Below are positions 6,517-14,243 of a stretch of DNA of 14,871 nt, one piece after another; the first letter of the stretch is position 1; each line of letters begins with the position of its first letter. The stretch is from an uncultured Clostridia bacterium (lineage in GTDB: Bacteria; Bacillota_A; Clostridia; TANB77; CAG-508), in assembly GCA_944393295.1 (NCBI GenBank), contig CALXZR010000101.1, positions 1-14,871 of the forward strand, in the 5' to 3' direction. The notes under the pieces are model-generated. The model did no database searches. It was not told the DNA's origin and saw nothing but the letters and a program-made list of their open reading frames with translations. Both the position numbers and the translations under genes were made by a program.

Positions 6517-9126
6517 ATGGCAGAGATAGACGAAAAGGAAAGAAAAGAAATAGAAGATATGATTAATAATCTAGTTGAAAGAGCAAAAGTTGCTTCTGAA
6601 GAATATAAAAAACTAGATCAAGAACAAATTGACAGAATTGTAAAGAAAATGTCAATGGCAGCTTTAGATCATCATATGGAACTTGCGAAATTAGCAGTAG
6701 AAGAAACAGGAAGAGGTATTTACGAAGATAAAATTACAAAGAATATGTTTGCTTCAGAATATGTATATCATAGTATTAAACATGATAAAACAGTTGGAGT
6801 TATTTCAAAAAATGAAGAAGAGGGATATTCTTTAATAGCAGAACCTGTTGGTATAATAGCAGGAGTAACACCTGTTACAAACCCAACTTCAACAGTTATG
6901 TTTAAATCAATTATTTCAGCAAAAACAAGAAATGTAATTATTTTTGGATTTCACCCATCAGCTCAAAAGTCTAGTACAAGAACAGCTGAAATTTTAAGAG
7001 AAGCAGCAATTTCAGAGGGTGCACCAGAAGATTGCATTTTATGGATAGATAAACCTTCTGTTACTGCTACTACTTTACTTATGCATCACCCAGATGTTGA
7101 TTTAATATTAGCAACTGGTGGCTCTGGAATGGTAAAATCAGCATATTCATCTGGAAAGCCAGCTTTAGGAGTTGGACCAGGAAATGTTCCTTGCTATATA
7201 GATAAAACAGCAAATTTAAAAACATCAGTAACAGATTTAGTAATGTCAAAATCATTTGATAATGGAATGATTTGTGCTTCAGAGCAAGCTGTTATTGTAG
7301 ATAAAGAAATTGCACCAGAATTTGAAAGACTAATGAAAGAAGCTAATTGCTATTTTGTTAATGATGAAGAAAGAGCAAAATTGCAAGCTAGAATGTTTGA
7401 TCCAGAAAAGAGCAATAAATTAAGAGGAGAAATTGCAGGACAAAGTCCAAAAACAATTGCAGAATGGTCTGGCTTTGAAGTTCCAGCAGACACTAAAGTA
7501 TTGGTAGCTTGGGAAAATGGAGTTGGAGATGAGCATCCTTTCTCAAAAGAAAAATTAAGTCCAGTATTAGCTTATTATACAGTTGATGGAAAAGATGAAG
7601 GAATTGCATTAGCTGATAAATTAATTAGATATGCTGGTATGGGACACTCTGCTGTTATTCATTCTGAGGATAAAGAGACTATACTAGAATTTTCAAAAAC
7701 TGTTAAAACAGGAAGAATTATTGTAAATTCACCTTCAACACATGGCGCTATTGGAGATATATATAATACTAATATGCCATCACTTACTCTAGGATGTGGT
7801 ACATTTGGTGGAAATTCAACAACAGCTAATGTATCATCAGTAAATTTAATAAATTTAAAAAGAGTTGCAAAGAGGAGGGTTAATATGCAATGGTTTAAAG
7901 TTCCAGAAAAAATTTATTTCGAAGCAGGTTCAATTAGTTATTTAGAAAAAATGCCAAATATATCAAGAGTATTTATAGTTACAGATCAATCTATGGTAAA
8001 ATTTGGATATGTAGATAAAATACTATATCATTTAAGAAAAAGAGAACAATATGCTCATTCAGAAATATTTTCCGAGGTAGAGCCAGATCCTTCTTTTGAT
8101 ACAATTAATAAAGGTGTAGAAGCAATGAAAAACTTTGAACCAGATGCAATAATAGCTCTTGGTGGTGGTAGTGCAATAGATGCTGCTAAAGGTATGTGGC
8201 TATTCTATGAACATCCAGATGCTGACCCAGAGGGCTTAAAACTTAAGTTTATGGATATAAGAAAAAGAACTTACAAATTTCCTAAACTTGGAGAAAAATG
8301 TAAAATGATTGCAATTCCAACAACTTCAGGAACAGGTTCAGAAGTAACATCTTTTGCTGTTATTACAGATAAAAAGAGAAATATGAAATATCCATTAGCT
8401 GATTACGAACTAACACCAGATGTTGCTATTGTTGACCCAGATTTAGTTATGACATTACCACCAAAATTAGTTGCAGATACAGGTATGGATGTTTTAACAC
8501 ATGCATTAGAAGCTTATGTTTCAGTTATGGCATCTGATTATACAGATGGTTTATCTGAAAAGGCTATAGAAATAGTATTTGATTATTTAGAAGAATCATA
8601 TAAAGGTGGAGATTGCAAAGTAGCAAGAGAAAAAATGCATAATGCAAGTTGTATAGCTGGTATGTCATTTACAAATGCTTTCTTAGGTGTTAACCACTCA
8701 ATTGCACATAAATTGGGAGCAGAATTTCATATACCACATGGTAGAGCAAATTCAATAATGCTACCTTATGTTATGAAATATAATGGTACAGCACCAACAA
8801 AATTTGTATCTTGGCCAAAATATGATCATTATATAGCTGATGAAAAATTAGCAAATATTGCAAAGAGATTGGGATTAAAAGCATCTAATAATGAAGAAGG
8901 TGTAAAATCTTTAGTAATGGCAATTAAAGAGTTAAGTACAAAAGTTGGAGAACCACAATCACTTAAAGAATGTGGAATAGAAGAAGCAGAATTTTTAGCT
9001 AAAGTAGATAGCTTAGCAGACAAAGCCTTTTCAGATCAATGTACAACAGTTAACCCTAGAGTACCATTAGTTTCTGAAATTAAACAACTTTTATTAGATG
9101 CATACTATGGAAACCCATTGTATTAA
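6517..9126 (+). CDS. adhE: Bifunctional acetaldehyde-CoA / alcohol dehydrogenase AdhE
   Basis: An 869-residue fusion that reduces acetyl-CoA to acetaldehyde and then to ethanol, using two NADH and regenerating NAD+ in fermentation; the family usually forms spirosomes. Residues 1 to about 450 are the CoA-acylating aldehyde dehydrogenase, with the catalytic cysteine in NGMICASEQ (Cys253). Residues about 457-869 are the iron-dependent alcohol dehydrogenase: [11 protein letters not shown] for NAD binding and metal ligands Asp658, His662, His727 and His741, in register with the E. coli ligands. Length and both active sites match a complete enzyme. It has its own promoter and ends at a strong terminator. 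The linker carries tandem AGG AGG codons that also form an internal ribosome binding site before Met457. Identity is certain; physiological direction (ethanol formation versus use) is inferred from the family. Confidence 0.97.
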   Translation: MAEIDEKERKEIEDMINNLVERAKVASEEYKKLDQEQIDRIVKKMSMAALDHHMELAKLAVEETGRGIYEDKITKNMFASEYVYHSIKHDKTVGVISKNEEEGYSLIAEPVGIIAGVTPVTNPTSTVMFKSIISAKTRNVIIFGFHPSAQKSSTRTAEILREAAISEGAPEDCILWIDKPSVTATTLLMHHPDVDLILATGGSGMVKSAYSSGKPALGVGPGNVPCYIDKTANLKTSVTDLVMSKSFDNGMICASEQAVIVDKEIAPEFERLMKEANCYFVNDEERAKLQARMFDPEKSNKLRGEIAGQSPKTIAEWSGFEVPADTKVLVAWENGVGDEHPFSKEKLSPVLAYYTVDGKDEGIALADKLIRYAGMGHSAVIHSEDKETILEFSKTVKTGRIIVNSPSTHGAIGDIYNTNMPSLTLGCGTFGGNSTTANVSSVNLINLKRVAKRRVNMQWFKVPEKIYFEAGSISYLEKMPNISRVFIVTDQSMVKFGYVDKILYHLRKREQYAHSEIFSEVEPDPSFDTINKGVEAMKNFEPDAIIALGGGSAIDAAKGMWLFYEHPDADPEGLKLKFMDIRKRTYKFPKLGEKCKMIAIPTTSGTGSEVTSFAVITDKKRNMKYPLADYELTPDVAIVDPDLVMTLPPKLVADTGMDVLTHALEAYVSVMASDYTDGLSEKAIEIVFDYLEESYKGGDCKVAREKMHNASCIAGMSFTNAFLGVNHSIAHKLGAEFHIPHGRANSIMLPYVMKYNGTAPTKFVSWPKYDHYIADEKLANIAKRLGLKASNNEEGVKSLVMAIKELSTKVGEPQSLKECGIEEAEFLAKVDSLADKAFSDQCTTVNPRVPLVSEIKQLLLDAYYGNPLY
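7873..7887 (+). promoter_or_regulatory. Internal ribosome binding site and in-frame ATG at the AdhE domain junction
   Basis: AGGAGGG (7873-7879) lies five bases before an in-frame ATG (7885, Met457), exactly at the linker between the two catalytic domains. Initiation here would give a separate 413-residue iron-dependent alcohol dehydrogenase. Confidence 0.45.
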
Positions 9127-9232
9127 TAGTGGCTGTTTTTGGAAAATGACTTTAAAAAACAGGACGATAATCTAAGAATAGTAGATATTAACATAGGCTG
9201 TAAAATTTAAGTAAATAATAGAATAAAATAAC

Positions 9233-9275
9233 AAAAAAAGCACATATTAAATTTATATTAATATGTGCTTTTTTG
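9233..9275. terminator. Bidirectional terminator between adhE and the minus-strand RHH gene
   Basis: A perfect 17-bp stem, 9234-9250 with 9258-9274, and a 7-base loop. The arms begin with A6 and end with T6, so a U-tract follows the stem on either strand. It serves adhE on the plus strand and the small gene ending at 9279 on the minus strand. The bases from 9127 to it hold no gene. Confidence 0.92.
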
Positions 9276-9278
9276 TTG

Positions 9279-9494
9279 CTAAAATATAAACGAATCTCTA
9301 GACATTTTCTTTAGTTCACTTTTATCTTTTTCGTCTATGTTTTCTAAGCTAAACTCAAGTAAAGAGATAATAGTTTTATTAAAAGATAAATTCTTTAGTA
9401 TTGCTAAATTTTGAACTTCATCTACTATGTTTTCTGGTAGACGCAAAGTTTTACTTACACCACTGTGATTTTCTGGTATTTTTAATTTGTTCAT
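9279..9494 (-). CDS. Small ribbon-helix-helix (CopG/Arc-like) protein
   Basis: A 71-residue protein. Residues about 12-52 (SKTLRLPENIVDEVQNLA, then NLSFNKTIISLLEFSLENI) fit a ribbon-helix-helix fold: a short beta strand with alternating polar residues, a first helix, a turn, and a second helix starting at Ser-Phe-Asn-Lys. Such proteins are dimeric DNA-binding regulators or antitoxins. No toxin gene lies next to it, so a toxin-antitoxin role is not supported. Start choice rests on GGAGGT, the complement of ACCTCC at 9501-9506, six bases before the ATG. The gene is divergent from the LRR operon and shares a 208-base intergenic region with it, so control of that operon is conceivable but unproven. 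Promoter on this strand not clearly seen. Confidence 0.72.
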   Translation of the reverse strand: MNKLKIPENHSGVSKTLRLPENIVDEVQNLAILKNLSFNKTIISLLEFSLENIDEKDKSELKKMSRDSFIF

Positions 9495-9565
9495 AACATT
9501 ACCTCCATGTAAGATTTACAATAAGTTTATAATAAAAAAAGAAACAAAAATGCACTTAAAAACTC

Positions 9566-9594
9566 TTGCAAAATAATTGCACATATCATATAAT
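9566..9594 (+). promoter_or_regulatory. Promoter of the LRR surface-protein operon
   Basis: TTGCAA (9566-9571), 17-base spacer, perfect TATAAT (9589-9594). The leader is about 100 bases long and AT-rich; only weak alternative hairpins were seen in it. Confidence 0.65.
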
Positions 9595-9702
9595 AATTTT
9601 GAATAAGGAATTTAAAAAGTGGAAAAAGTATGCAAAATAGGAAAAAAATAATACTTCTTATTAAAGAAATTTTTAAGTAATAAAGTGATTGGAGGAGCAA
9701 AA

Positions 9703-11841
9703 ATGAACAAAAGAGAACAATTCCTAGATTTAAAACAAAAAAATGGTATTACTTTAATAGCTTTAGTAATATCAATAATAGTAATGTTAATTCTAGCAGG
9801 AATATCTTTAAATGCAGTAATTGGCGATAATGGAATAATAACACAAGCACAAAATGCAACATATATGCAAAGTGTAGCAGTGCTAGAAGAGTATTTAAAT
9901 AATTTCTATGTAGAACACTACGAAGAAATGAAAGATGCAGATAGCAAAGTATTAACAATGATAAATTTAGAGCCTAGCTGGTTTTATATACCAGCCAATG
10001 AAGGAATAGGCGGATTAAGATATGTAGTAGATGCAGATGGACACGCACTATATTTAATAAAGAAAAGTGGACTTCCAGAAGATATAAGAAGTCAGATAAA
10101 AGGCGGAGATGCAGGAGAAGGAGAATATGCAGACTATGTAAATTTAAATGATGTATATGGAGTAACAGAGAATCTGCAAGTATATTACTGCTCAAGCGGA
10201 ACAGATAGTATAATGGGAGTAACAACAGATGAATTAAATGCAGATAATCCACTAAGAGAAGTATTTAATAAAGATGATAATTCAGCCTTTTATAATTTGC
10301 TTTCAAATTTTGATATAGCAGACGCAAGTGGAAATAAAGATGGAATATTAACAGCAGAAGAACTAAAAGCGGTAACACAGCTAACAATAGATAGCCGTTC
10401 AGGAATAACGGATTTTAGTGAATTTTATAATCTAAGTTCATTAAAAGAACTAACAATAGATGGAGTAAATTTAAATAATGTAGCAGGAATAGAAAACTGC
10501 CCACAATTAAATTATGTATATTTTAAAAGCACAACAGTAGCAGATTATAGTGGGTTATCTGGGGTAAAAAAATTAAAATATTTGTATTTATACAATGTAG
10601 ACGATAATGAATTAAATAAATTATGTACAGGGATAAAAGATGCAGAGTTTGGAAGCTTAGAGTATTTGGCTGTGGTTGGTACGACACTTTGTATATCAGA
10701 TATAGATGTAATAAATAATTTTAATAATATCAAATCCAAAAAAACAATAACAAGTATTGAGCCACTATCAATGCTTACAGAAACAACAAAGAAAGCAGTA
10801 AAATATTTGTCAATAAATTGTAACAATATAGAAGGTAATTTAAATGCGATAAATGGATATACAAATTTAATATTACTTAAATGTGAATATAATAATTTGA
10901 CTTCATTAGCAGGAATGGAAAATATGAACAATCTAGTTTATTTGTGTGGAGTAGGAAATAAACTTGGAACATTGGAAAATGGTGGAGAAGATGTAGAAAC
11001 AGGAACAGCAATAGCAAGCTTAGCAAATAAAACAAAACTTCAACAAGTAAATTTAGAGGATAATAGTAATTTAGCAAATGTAAGCTATTTTGAAAACGAT
11101 ACAGCGATAAGGTATTTATATTTAGGTGGATGTAGTACAAATATGAGTGTACAAGGAATATCAGAAATAATATTAGCATGTGGTTCAAATTATAGCTTAC
11201 CAGTAAAATTTTTAACAGGAACAGTATATAATGTAGCAGAGTATTATACTCCAAATGCAGTAACATATGAAGAACTATATTCAGATCTATATGAAAATGA
11301 ATTTATAACACATCTAAATCTAGAAGGATGTACAAAATTAAATAATGAACAATTTAATACGATATTAAAGAGTATGAAAAATTTGCAATTTTTAACTTTA
11401 AAAGATAATCCAACATTAACAAGTATAGATTTTATATCAGAAGGAGGAGTAACAAAGCTAATTGAATTAGACTTAAGAAACACAGGAGTAAAAGGAGAAA
11501 ATTCATTAACAAACTTAAATACTTATGCAATAGAATTAAAGACCTTAAGAGTATCAGATGGCTCTAGTTTTAAAAATATAGTACCAACGATTAATAGACT
11601 TAATGGGACTGGAGATGAAAGTTATTGGCACGGAGATAAAGGTGGTAGTGAAAGTGGATTAAATTGTACAAGCATAGATGTAATAAAATGCTTAGAAGGT
11701 TTAGAAAACTTGAAATATTTGAGAATTGCTCAGTGGGGAGCTAAAATAGGAAGTGCTTCTTCAGTAATAGATCTGAGAAATACAGGATTAGAATATGTAA
11801 GTATAAGTCGGAATCATAGCAAATGTCTATTTTCCAGATAG
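9703..11841 (+). CDS. LRR surface protein with prepilin-like leader, 5' part of a frameshifted gene
   Basis: The N-terminus has a type IV prepilin-like leader: Lys-rich start, then NG|ITLIALVISIIVMLILAG, with Gly15 the expected peptidase site and a hydrophobic helix after it. The Glu usually at mature position 5 is replaced by Ala. After a linker comes an EF-hand-like calcium loop (DASGNKDGILTAEE, residues 207-220), then leucine-rich repeats of internalin style to the end. The start at 9703 follows GGAGGA (9691-9696); a GTG at 9685 precedes that site and was rejected. In this frame the protein stops at 11839-11841 just after a non-LRR tail. Skipping C11809 and then C11867 joins it to the downstream LRR part and gives one protein of 956 residues ending at 12575. 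Probably surface-exposed, binding protein or carbohydrate ligands; the ligand is unknown. Confidence 0.82.
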   Translation: MNKREQFLDLKQKNGITLIALVISIIVMLILAGISLNAVIGDNGIITQAQNATYMQSVAVLEEYLNNFYVEHYEEMKDADSKVLTMINLEPSWFYIPANEGIGGLRYVVDADGHALYLIKKSGLPEDIRSQIKGGDAGEGEYADYVNLNDVYGVTENLQVYYCSSGTDSIMGVTTDELNADNPLREVFNKDDNSAFYNLLSNFDIADASGNKDGILTAEELKAVTQLTIDSRSGITDFSEFYNLSSLKELTIDGVNLNNVAGIENCPQLNYVYFKSTTVADYSGLSGVKKLKYLYLYNVDDNELNKLCTGIKDAEFGSLEYLAVVGTTLCISDIDVINNFNNIKSKKTITSIEPLSMLTETTKKAVKYLSINCNNIEGNLNAINGYTNLILLKCEYNNLTSLAGMENMNNLVYLCGVGNKLGTLENGGEDVETGTAIASLANKTKLQQVNLEDNSNLANVSYFENDTAIRYLYLGGCSTNMSVQGISEIILACGSNYSLPVKFLTGTVYNVAEYYTPNAVTYEELYSDLYENEFITHLNLEGCTKLNNEQFNTILKSMKNLQFLTLKDNPTLTSIDFISEGGVTKLIELDLRNTGVKGENSLTNLNTYAIELKTLRVSDGSSFKNIVPTINRLNGTGDESYWHGDKGGSESGLNCTSIDVIKCLEGLENLKYLRIAQWGAKIGSASSVIDLRNTGLEYVSISRNHSKCLFSR
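11809..11812 (+). other. +1 frameshift site, CGGA (first in the LRR gene)
   Basis: Incoming frame AGT CGG AAT; skipping C11809 gives AGT GGA ATC and the reading SISGIIANVYFPDSV in place of an out-of-character tail and stop at 11839. Confidence 0.7.
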
Positions 11842-11866
11842 TGTTACTTATATAGGACAAAATGAA

Positions 11867-11870
11867 CGGA
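11867..11870 (+). other. +1 frameshift site, CGGA (second in the LRR gene)
   Basis: In the frame restored by the first shift the sequence reads GAA CGG AGG; skipping C11867 gives GAA GGA GGT and leads directly into the long downstream LRR frame. The two sites are 58 bases apart, with 19 sense codons between them. Confidence 0.7.
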
Positions 11871-12575
11871 GGTATACCTATAATTGCCGAAAATTCAGAT
11901 GCTTTAACAGAAGTTTCAGTAGGCAGAACAAATCAAAATATGGTTTTAAAAACGGAATTTTTTAATAGTTTAAAAAATGCTAAAAATTTAAAAACTTTTA
12001 ATTTAAAGAGAGCTGAATTTTTACAGTTTAATAGCTTATCTGAATATATAAAAGATGAAATTCCAAATATAACTGATTTGAATTTATCTGGATACAATGA
12101 TAGAGAATCACAAAATATTTTAAAAGATTTAAAAGGAATAGAAAAATTTACTGGATTAAAGAAATTAACGGTAAATTATACATCTGCAAATTTAGATATA
12201 AGTGCAATAAAAAACTGTCCAACACTAGAAGATGTTACATTAGGATATAGCAATATCAATTCTTTAAATGGAATAGAGAGATTAACAAATTTAAAAACGT
12301 TGAATATAAGAAACAACAATATAACAGCATTAAAACCACTAGAAAACTTAAAAAATCTAACTTCATTAAATTTACAAAATAATGCAATAGCAGATACATC
12401 ATCTTATATCGATACAGATGGAAGTACTAAAACTTATAGAAACTTAGATATATTAGCAAATTTAAATAGTAAAAGAAATGGAAAATTAACAGAGTTATAC
12501 TTGTCAGGAAACAATAATATTATAGACTATTCACCAGTATCAAATTTAACTTGGAGTCATAAAAATGGATTTTAA
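11868..12575 (+). CDS. LRR surface protein, 3' part of the frameshifted gene
   Basis: Continuation of the upstream LRR protein in a different frame. It holds classical LRR units such as LTNLKTLNIRNNNITALKPL and LKNLTSLNLQNNAI, the most regular repeats of the whole protein, and ends in a short tail (SPVSNLTWSHKNGF) with no sortase motif, membrane anchor or cell-wall domain. An ATG at 11862 exists in this frame, but it has no ribosome binding site at the right distance and no signal sequence, so independent translation is unlikely. If the frame breaks are artefacts or are recoded, this is simply residues 721-956 of one protein; if they are real and not recoded, it is a dead fragment. Confidence 0.78.
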   Translation, partial: GGIPIIAENSDALTEVSVGRTNQNMVLKTEFFNSLKNAKNLKTFNLKRAEFLQFNSLSEYIKDEIPNITDLNLSGYNDRESQNILKDLKGIEKFTGLKKLTVNYTSANLDISAIKNCPTLEDVTLGYSNINSLNGIERLTNLKTLNIRNNNITALKPLENLKNLTSLNLQNNAIADTSSYIDTDGSTKTYRNLDILANLNSKRNGKLTELYLSGNNNIIDYSPVSNLTWSHKNGF

Positions 12576-12603
12576 TAAAATATAAGTAATAAGGAGATAA
12601 AAA

Positions 12604-12873
12604 ATGAGCAATAATAAAAAAGTTATAGTTGGTATTGCTATCGTAGTTTTATTAATTATAGTAATAGCAGTTGTAATTAATAGAAGAAATAATTTAAATA
12701 ATGAAGAAGAAAACACAAATACAGAGATAAACTACAACAATGAAACAGGAGAATACTATATAGAAGATGAGAATGGAGAAATATTGCATTCAGCATATAG
12801 TGAAGATGAATTATATATTTATCAAATAGACCCAGACTATGATGCAAAAAATCCAGACAGTAATACTGAATAG
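12604..12873 (+). CDS. Small membrane-anchored acidic protein
   Basis: An 89-residue protein: MSNNKK, a hydrophobic helix at about residues 7-26 (VIVGIAIVVLLIIVIAVVI), then NRRNN and an acidic, Asn/Glu/Tyr-rich tail of about 60 residues. Positive charges flank the helix on both sides, so orientation is uncertain; a single-pass anchor with an outside acidic tail is one reading. It starts 28 bases after the LRR gene with AAGGAGAT (12591-12598) and ends at the shared terminator, so it belongs to the same operon and may assist display or anchoring of the LRR protein. No known family is recognised. Confidence 0.7.
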   Translation: MSNNKKVIVGIAIVVLLIIVIAVVINRRNNLNNEEENTNTEINYNNETGEYYIEDENGEILHSAYSEDELYIYQIDPDYDAKNPDSNTE

Positions 12874-12881
12874 AAGAATAT

Positions 12882-12923
12882 AAAAAGAGCATTAAATTAA
12901 TAAAAAAATTTGGTGCTCTTTTT
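12882..12923 (+). terminator. Rho-independent terminator of the LRR operon
   Basis: Arms 12882-12898 and 12907-12923 pair along their length (AAAAAGAGCA with TGCTCTTTTT, then two T-G pairs and AAATT with AATTT), loop of eight bases, T run at the end. Confidence 0.88.
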
Positions 12924-12954
12924 GTGTGCTAAAAAATTTACATAAATAAAAAAT

Positions 12955-12977
12955 ACCTTAAGTCTTCGACTTAAGGT
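12955..12977. repeat. Palindrome / bidirectional terminator hairpin, left copy
   Basis: ACCTTAAGTC, loop TTC, GACTTAAGGT: a perfect 10-bp stem with T6 after it on the plus strand and a T-rich stretch on the minus strand. It can stop both the LRR operon and the minus-strand transposase transcript. An inverted copy lies at 14316-14342. Confidence 0.75.
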
Positions 12978-13033
12978 TTTTTATATTTAGTAAAATTCTA
13001 TCATTTGAGCTTTTTTTAGTCAATACAAAAATA

Positions 13034-13050
13034 AAATTTAGTATAGCTTT
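13034..13050. repeat. Left direct repeat flanking the IS (target duplication)
   Basis: AAATTTAGTATAGCTTT, identical to 14244-14260, directly outside the inverted repeat. Because the repeat starts with AAA and ends with TTT, the exact border with the IS is ambiguous by up to three bases on each side; the duplication is 11-17 bases. Confidence 0.75.
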
Positions 13051-13079
13051 ATAAATGGCAATAATAAATTTCCGGTTTA
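13051..13079 (+). repeat. Left terminal inverted repeat of the IS
   Basis: Begins ATAAATGGCAATAATAAATT and matches the reverse complement of 14215-14243 at 24 of 29 positions. It ends immediately before the transposase stop codon. Confidence 0.82.
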
Positions 13080-14135
13080 TTATGCACATAATTCACTTAA
13101 AATTTTGTTGGTACTTTTATAATTAAACATCGCTCTTGGATAATTATTTATCCAATCTTCTATCTTTTGTATATATTCTTCTGTTATTGGTGTTATATCT
13201 GTTCCTTTTGGTATAAATCTTCGTATAAGTCTATTTGCATTTTCGTTACTTCCTCGTTCTCCTGAACGATATGGATGTGCATAAAATACTTGTGTCCTTG
13301 CTTTTTTTCTTCTTTTATCATAAGATTTTTCTAATAATTTCCATTTTCTGAATTCTACTCCATTATCAAATGTTATTGTTTTAAATTTTTTTGAAAATAC
13401 TTTTTTATATTTCTTTTCTATTTTATCTAACGCTTCCACTACATATTCTGCTTTTTTTCCTGCTATTTTTACTATTATTTCTTCTCTTGTCTTTCTTTCT
13501 GTTAATGTAAACAATACTGAACCTCTTTTTTTAGTTCCTATCACTAAATCTCCTTCCCAATGTCCATAAACTTCTCTTCTATTTGCTTCTTCTGGGCGAT
13601 AATCTATACTTTTTTCTGCTGGTACTTTATCACTTATTGTTCTTTCTTTATTCTTCTCTTTATACTTTTTGCTATATATCATATCTGTTGGTTTTATATC
13701 AAAAATATCTCCGGCATATATATTATTTCTTATTGTTCTCGCACATAATTGTGTTTTAAATCCTTTTTCTTTTATTTCTGATGCTATTACTTCTGGAGAT
13801 TTTTTATCTTCTTTAATCGCTTTTTCAATATATTCTTTTAATTTATAGTCGTTATCTATTTTTAATTTTGGTCCTTTTGCATTTAAGTAATATTCATATT
13901 TCTCTTGAGCAACATCCGCACTATAAACCCATATTTCTATTAATTCACTTGTTAAATTTTTTACTAATCCTTTTTTTATCTCATTTCTTATCGTTTTTTC
14001 ATTTTTATCTAAAAGTCTGGCTATTTCAACCTTTGTACGATGATCTCGATTCCACCATCTTTCTATTGATTGCCTATCTTTATAATCTAAGTGTTTACCT
14101 TTTCTACTTTTTGTGTTATTATTATCTTGACACAT
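13080..14135 (-). CDS. IS30-family transposase
   Basis: A 351-residue DDE transposase. Residues about 17-56 form the N-terminal helix-turn-helix (KVEIARLLDKNEKTIRNEIK) that binds the element ends. The catalytic core has GHWEGDLVIG (Asp196), TFDNGVEF (Asp257) and RGSNENANRLIRRF (Glu298), followed by PKGTDI, all hallmarks of IS30 transposases. The gap from the second Asp to the Glu is about seven residues longer than the IS30 pattern I recall, owing to a Lys/Arg-rich insertion. The start is supported by AAGAAGGT (complement of 14143-14150), seven bases upstream of the ATG. The stop codon abuts the left inverted repeat. No frameshift and no in-frame CGG codon, so it looks intact. Confidence 0.93.
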   Translation of the reverse strand: MCQDNNNTKSRKGKHLDYKDRQSIERWWNRDHRTKVEIARLLDKNEKTIRNEIKKGLVKNLTSELIEIWVYSADVAQEKYEYYLNAKGPKLKIDNDYKLKEYIEKAIKEDKKSPEVIASEIKEKGFKTQLCARTIRNNIYAGDIFDIKPTDMIYSKKYKEKNKERTISDKVPAEKSIDYRPEEANRREVYGHWEGDLVIGTKKRGSVLFTLTERKTREEIIVKIAGKKAEYVVEALDKIEKKYKKVFSKKFKTITFDNGVEFRKWKLLEKSYDKRRKKARTQVFYAHPYRSGERGSNENANRLIRRFIPKGTDITPITEEYIQKIEDWINNYPRAMFNYKSTNKILSELCA

Positions 14136-14201
14136 AATTAATACCTTCTTTCAATGTTTGATTCGGCACCAACATTGTATCATAAGTTTTAATTATGTGT
14201 C
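14129..14201 (-). promoter_or_regulatory. Fold-back inverted repeat over the transposase start codon
   Basis: Arms 14129-14141 and 14189-14201 are perfectly complementary over 13 bases. The proximal arm contains the transposase ATG (14133-14135); the distal arm overlaps the -35 box. A transcript from the element's own promoter, starting near 14167, lacks the distal arm, while read-through transcripts from outside contain both and would hide the start codon. A nested 7-bp repeat (14152-14158 with 14171-14177) surrounds the -10 region. Confidence 0.6.
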
Positions 14202-14203
14202 TT
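14174..14203 (-). promoter_or_regulatory. Transposase promoter
   Basis: On the minus strand AAGACA (14203-14198), 18-base spacer, TACAAT (14179-14174) preceded by TGA, an extended -10. The expected transcript start is near 14167. Confidence 0.65.
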
Positions 14204-14214
14204 TTTATTTTTTC

Positions 14215-14243
14215 TAAAACGGTAATTTAATTTTACCATTTAT
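14215..14243 (-). repeat. Right terminal inverted repeat of the IS
   Basis: Reverse complement begins ATAAATGGTAAAATTAAATT, matching the left end at 24 of 29 positions. Confidence 0.82.

Larger units (their letters stand above)
13051..14243 (-). mobile_element. IS30-family insertion sequence
   Basis: A complete 1193-bp element (1199 bp if the AAA/TTT edges belong to it). Terminal inverted repeats of 29 bp, 13051-13079 and 14215-14243, match at 24 positions. It carries one minus-strand IS30-type transposase filling nearly all of it and is flanked by a 17-bp direct repeat. It sits in the gap between the LRR operon and the second prepilin-leader gene and breaks no gene. Reading frame, promoter and ends are intact, so it may still be active. 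Confidence 0.88.

Noticed and set aside
9133..9162. Hairpin CTGTTTTT / AAAAACAG after adhE
   Set aside because: The stem is almost only A/T and no T tract follows; the real terminator is at 9233-9275.
9626..9685. Alternative hairpins in the LRR leader suggesting an attenuator
   Set aside because: Stems are short, AT-only or bulged; this is expected by chance in such AT-rich DNA.
9685..9702. GTG start of the LRR gene
   Set aside because: It precedes the ribosome binding site at 9691-9696, which fits the ATG at 9703.
13080..14137. Plus-strand reading frames inside the IS
   Set aside because: They are shadows of the minus-strand transposase, without ribosome binding sites or sensible composition.
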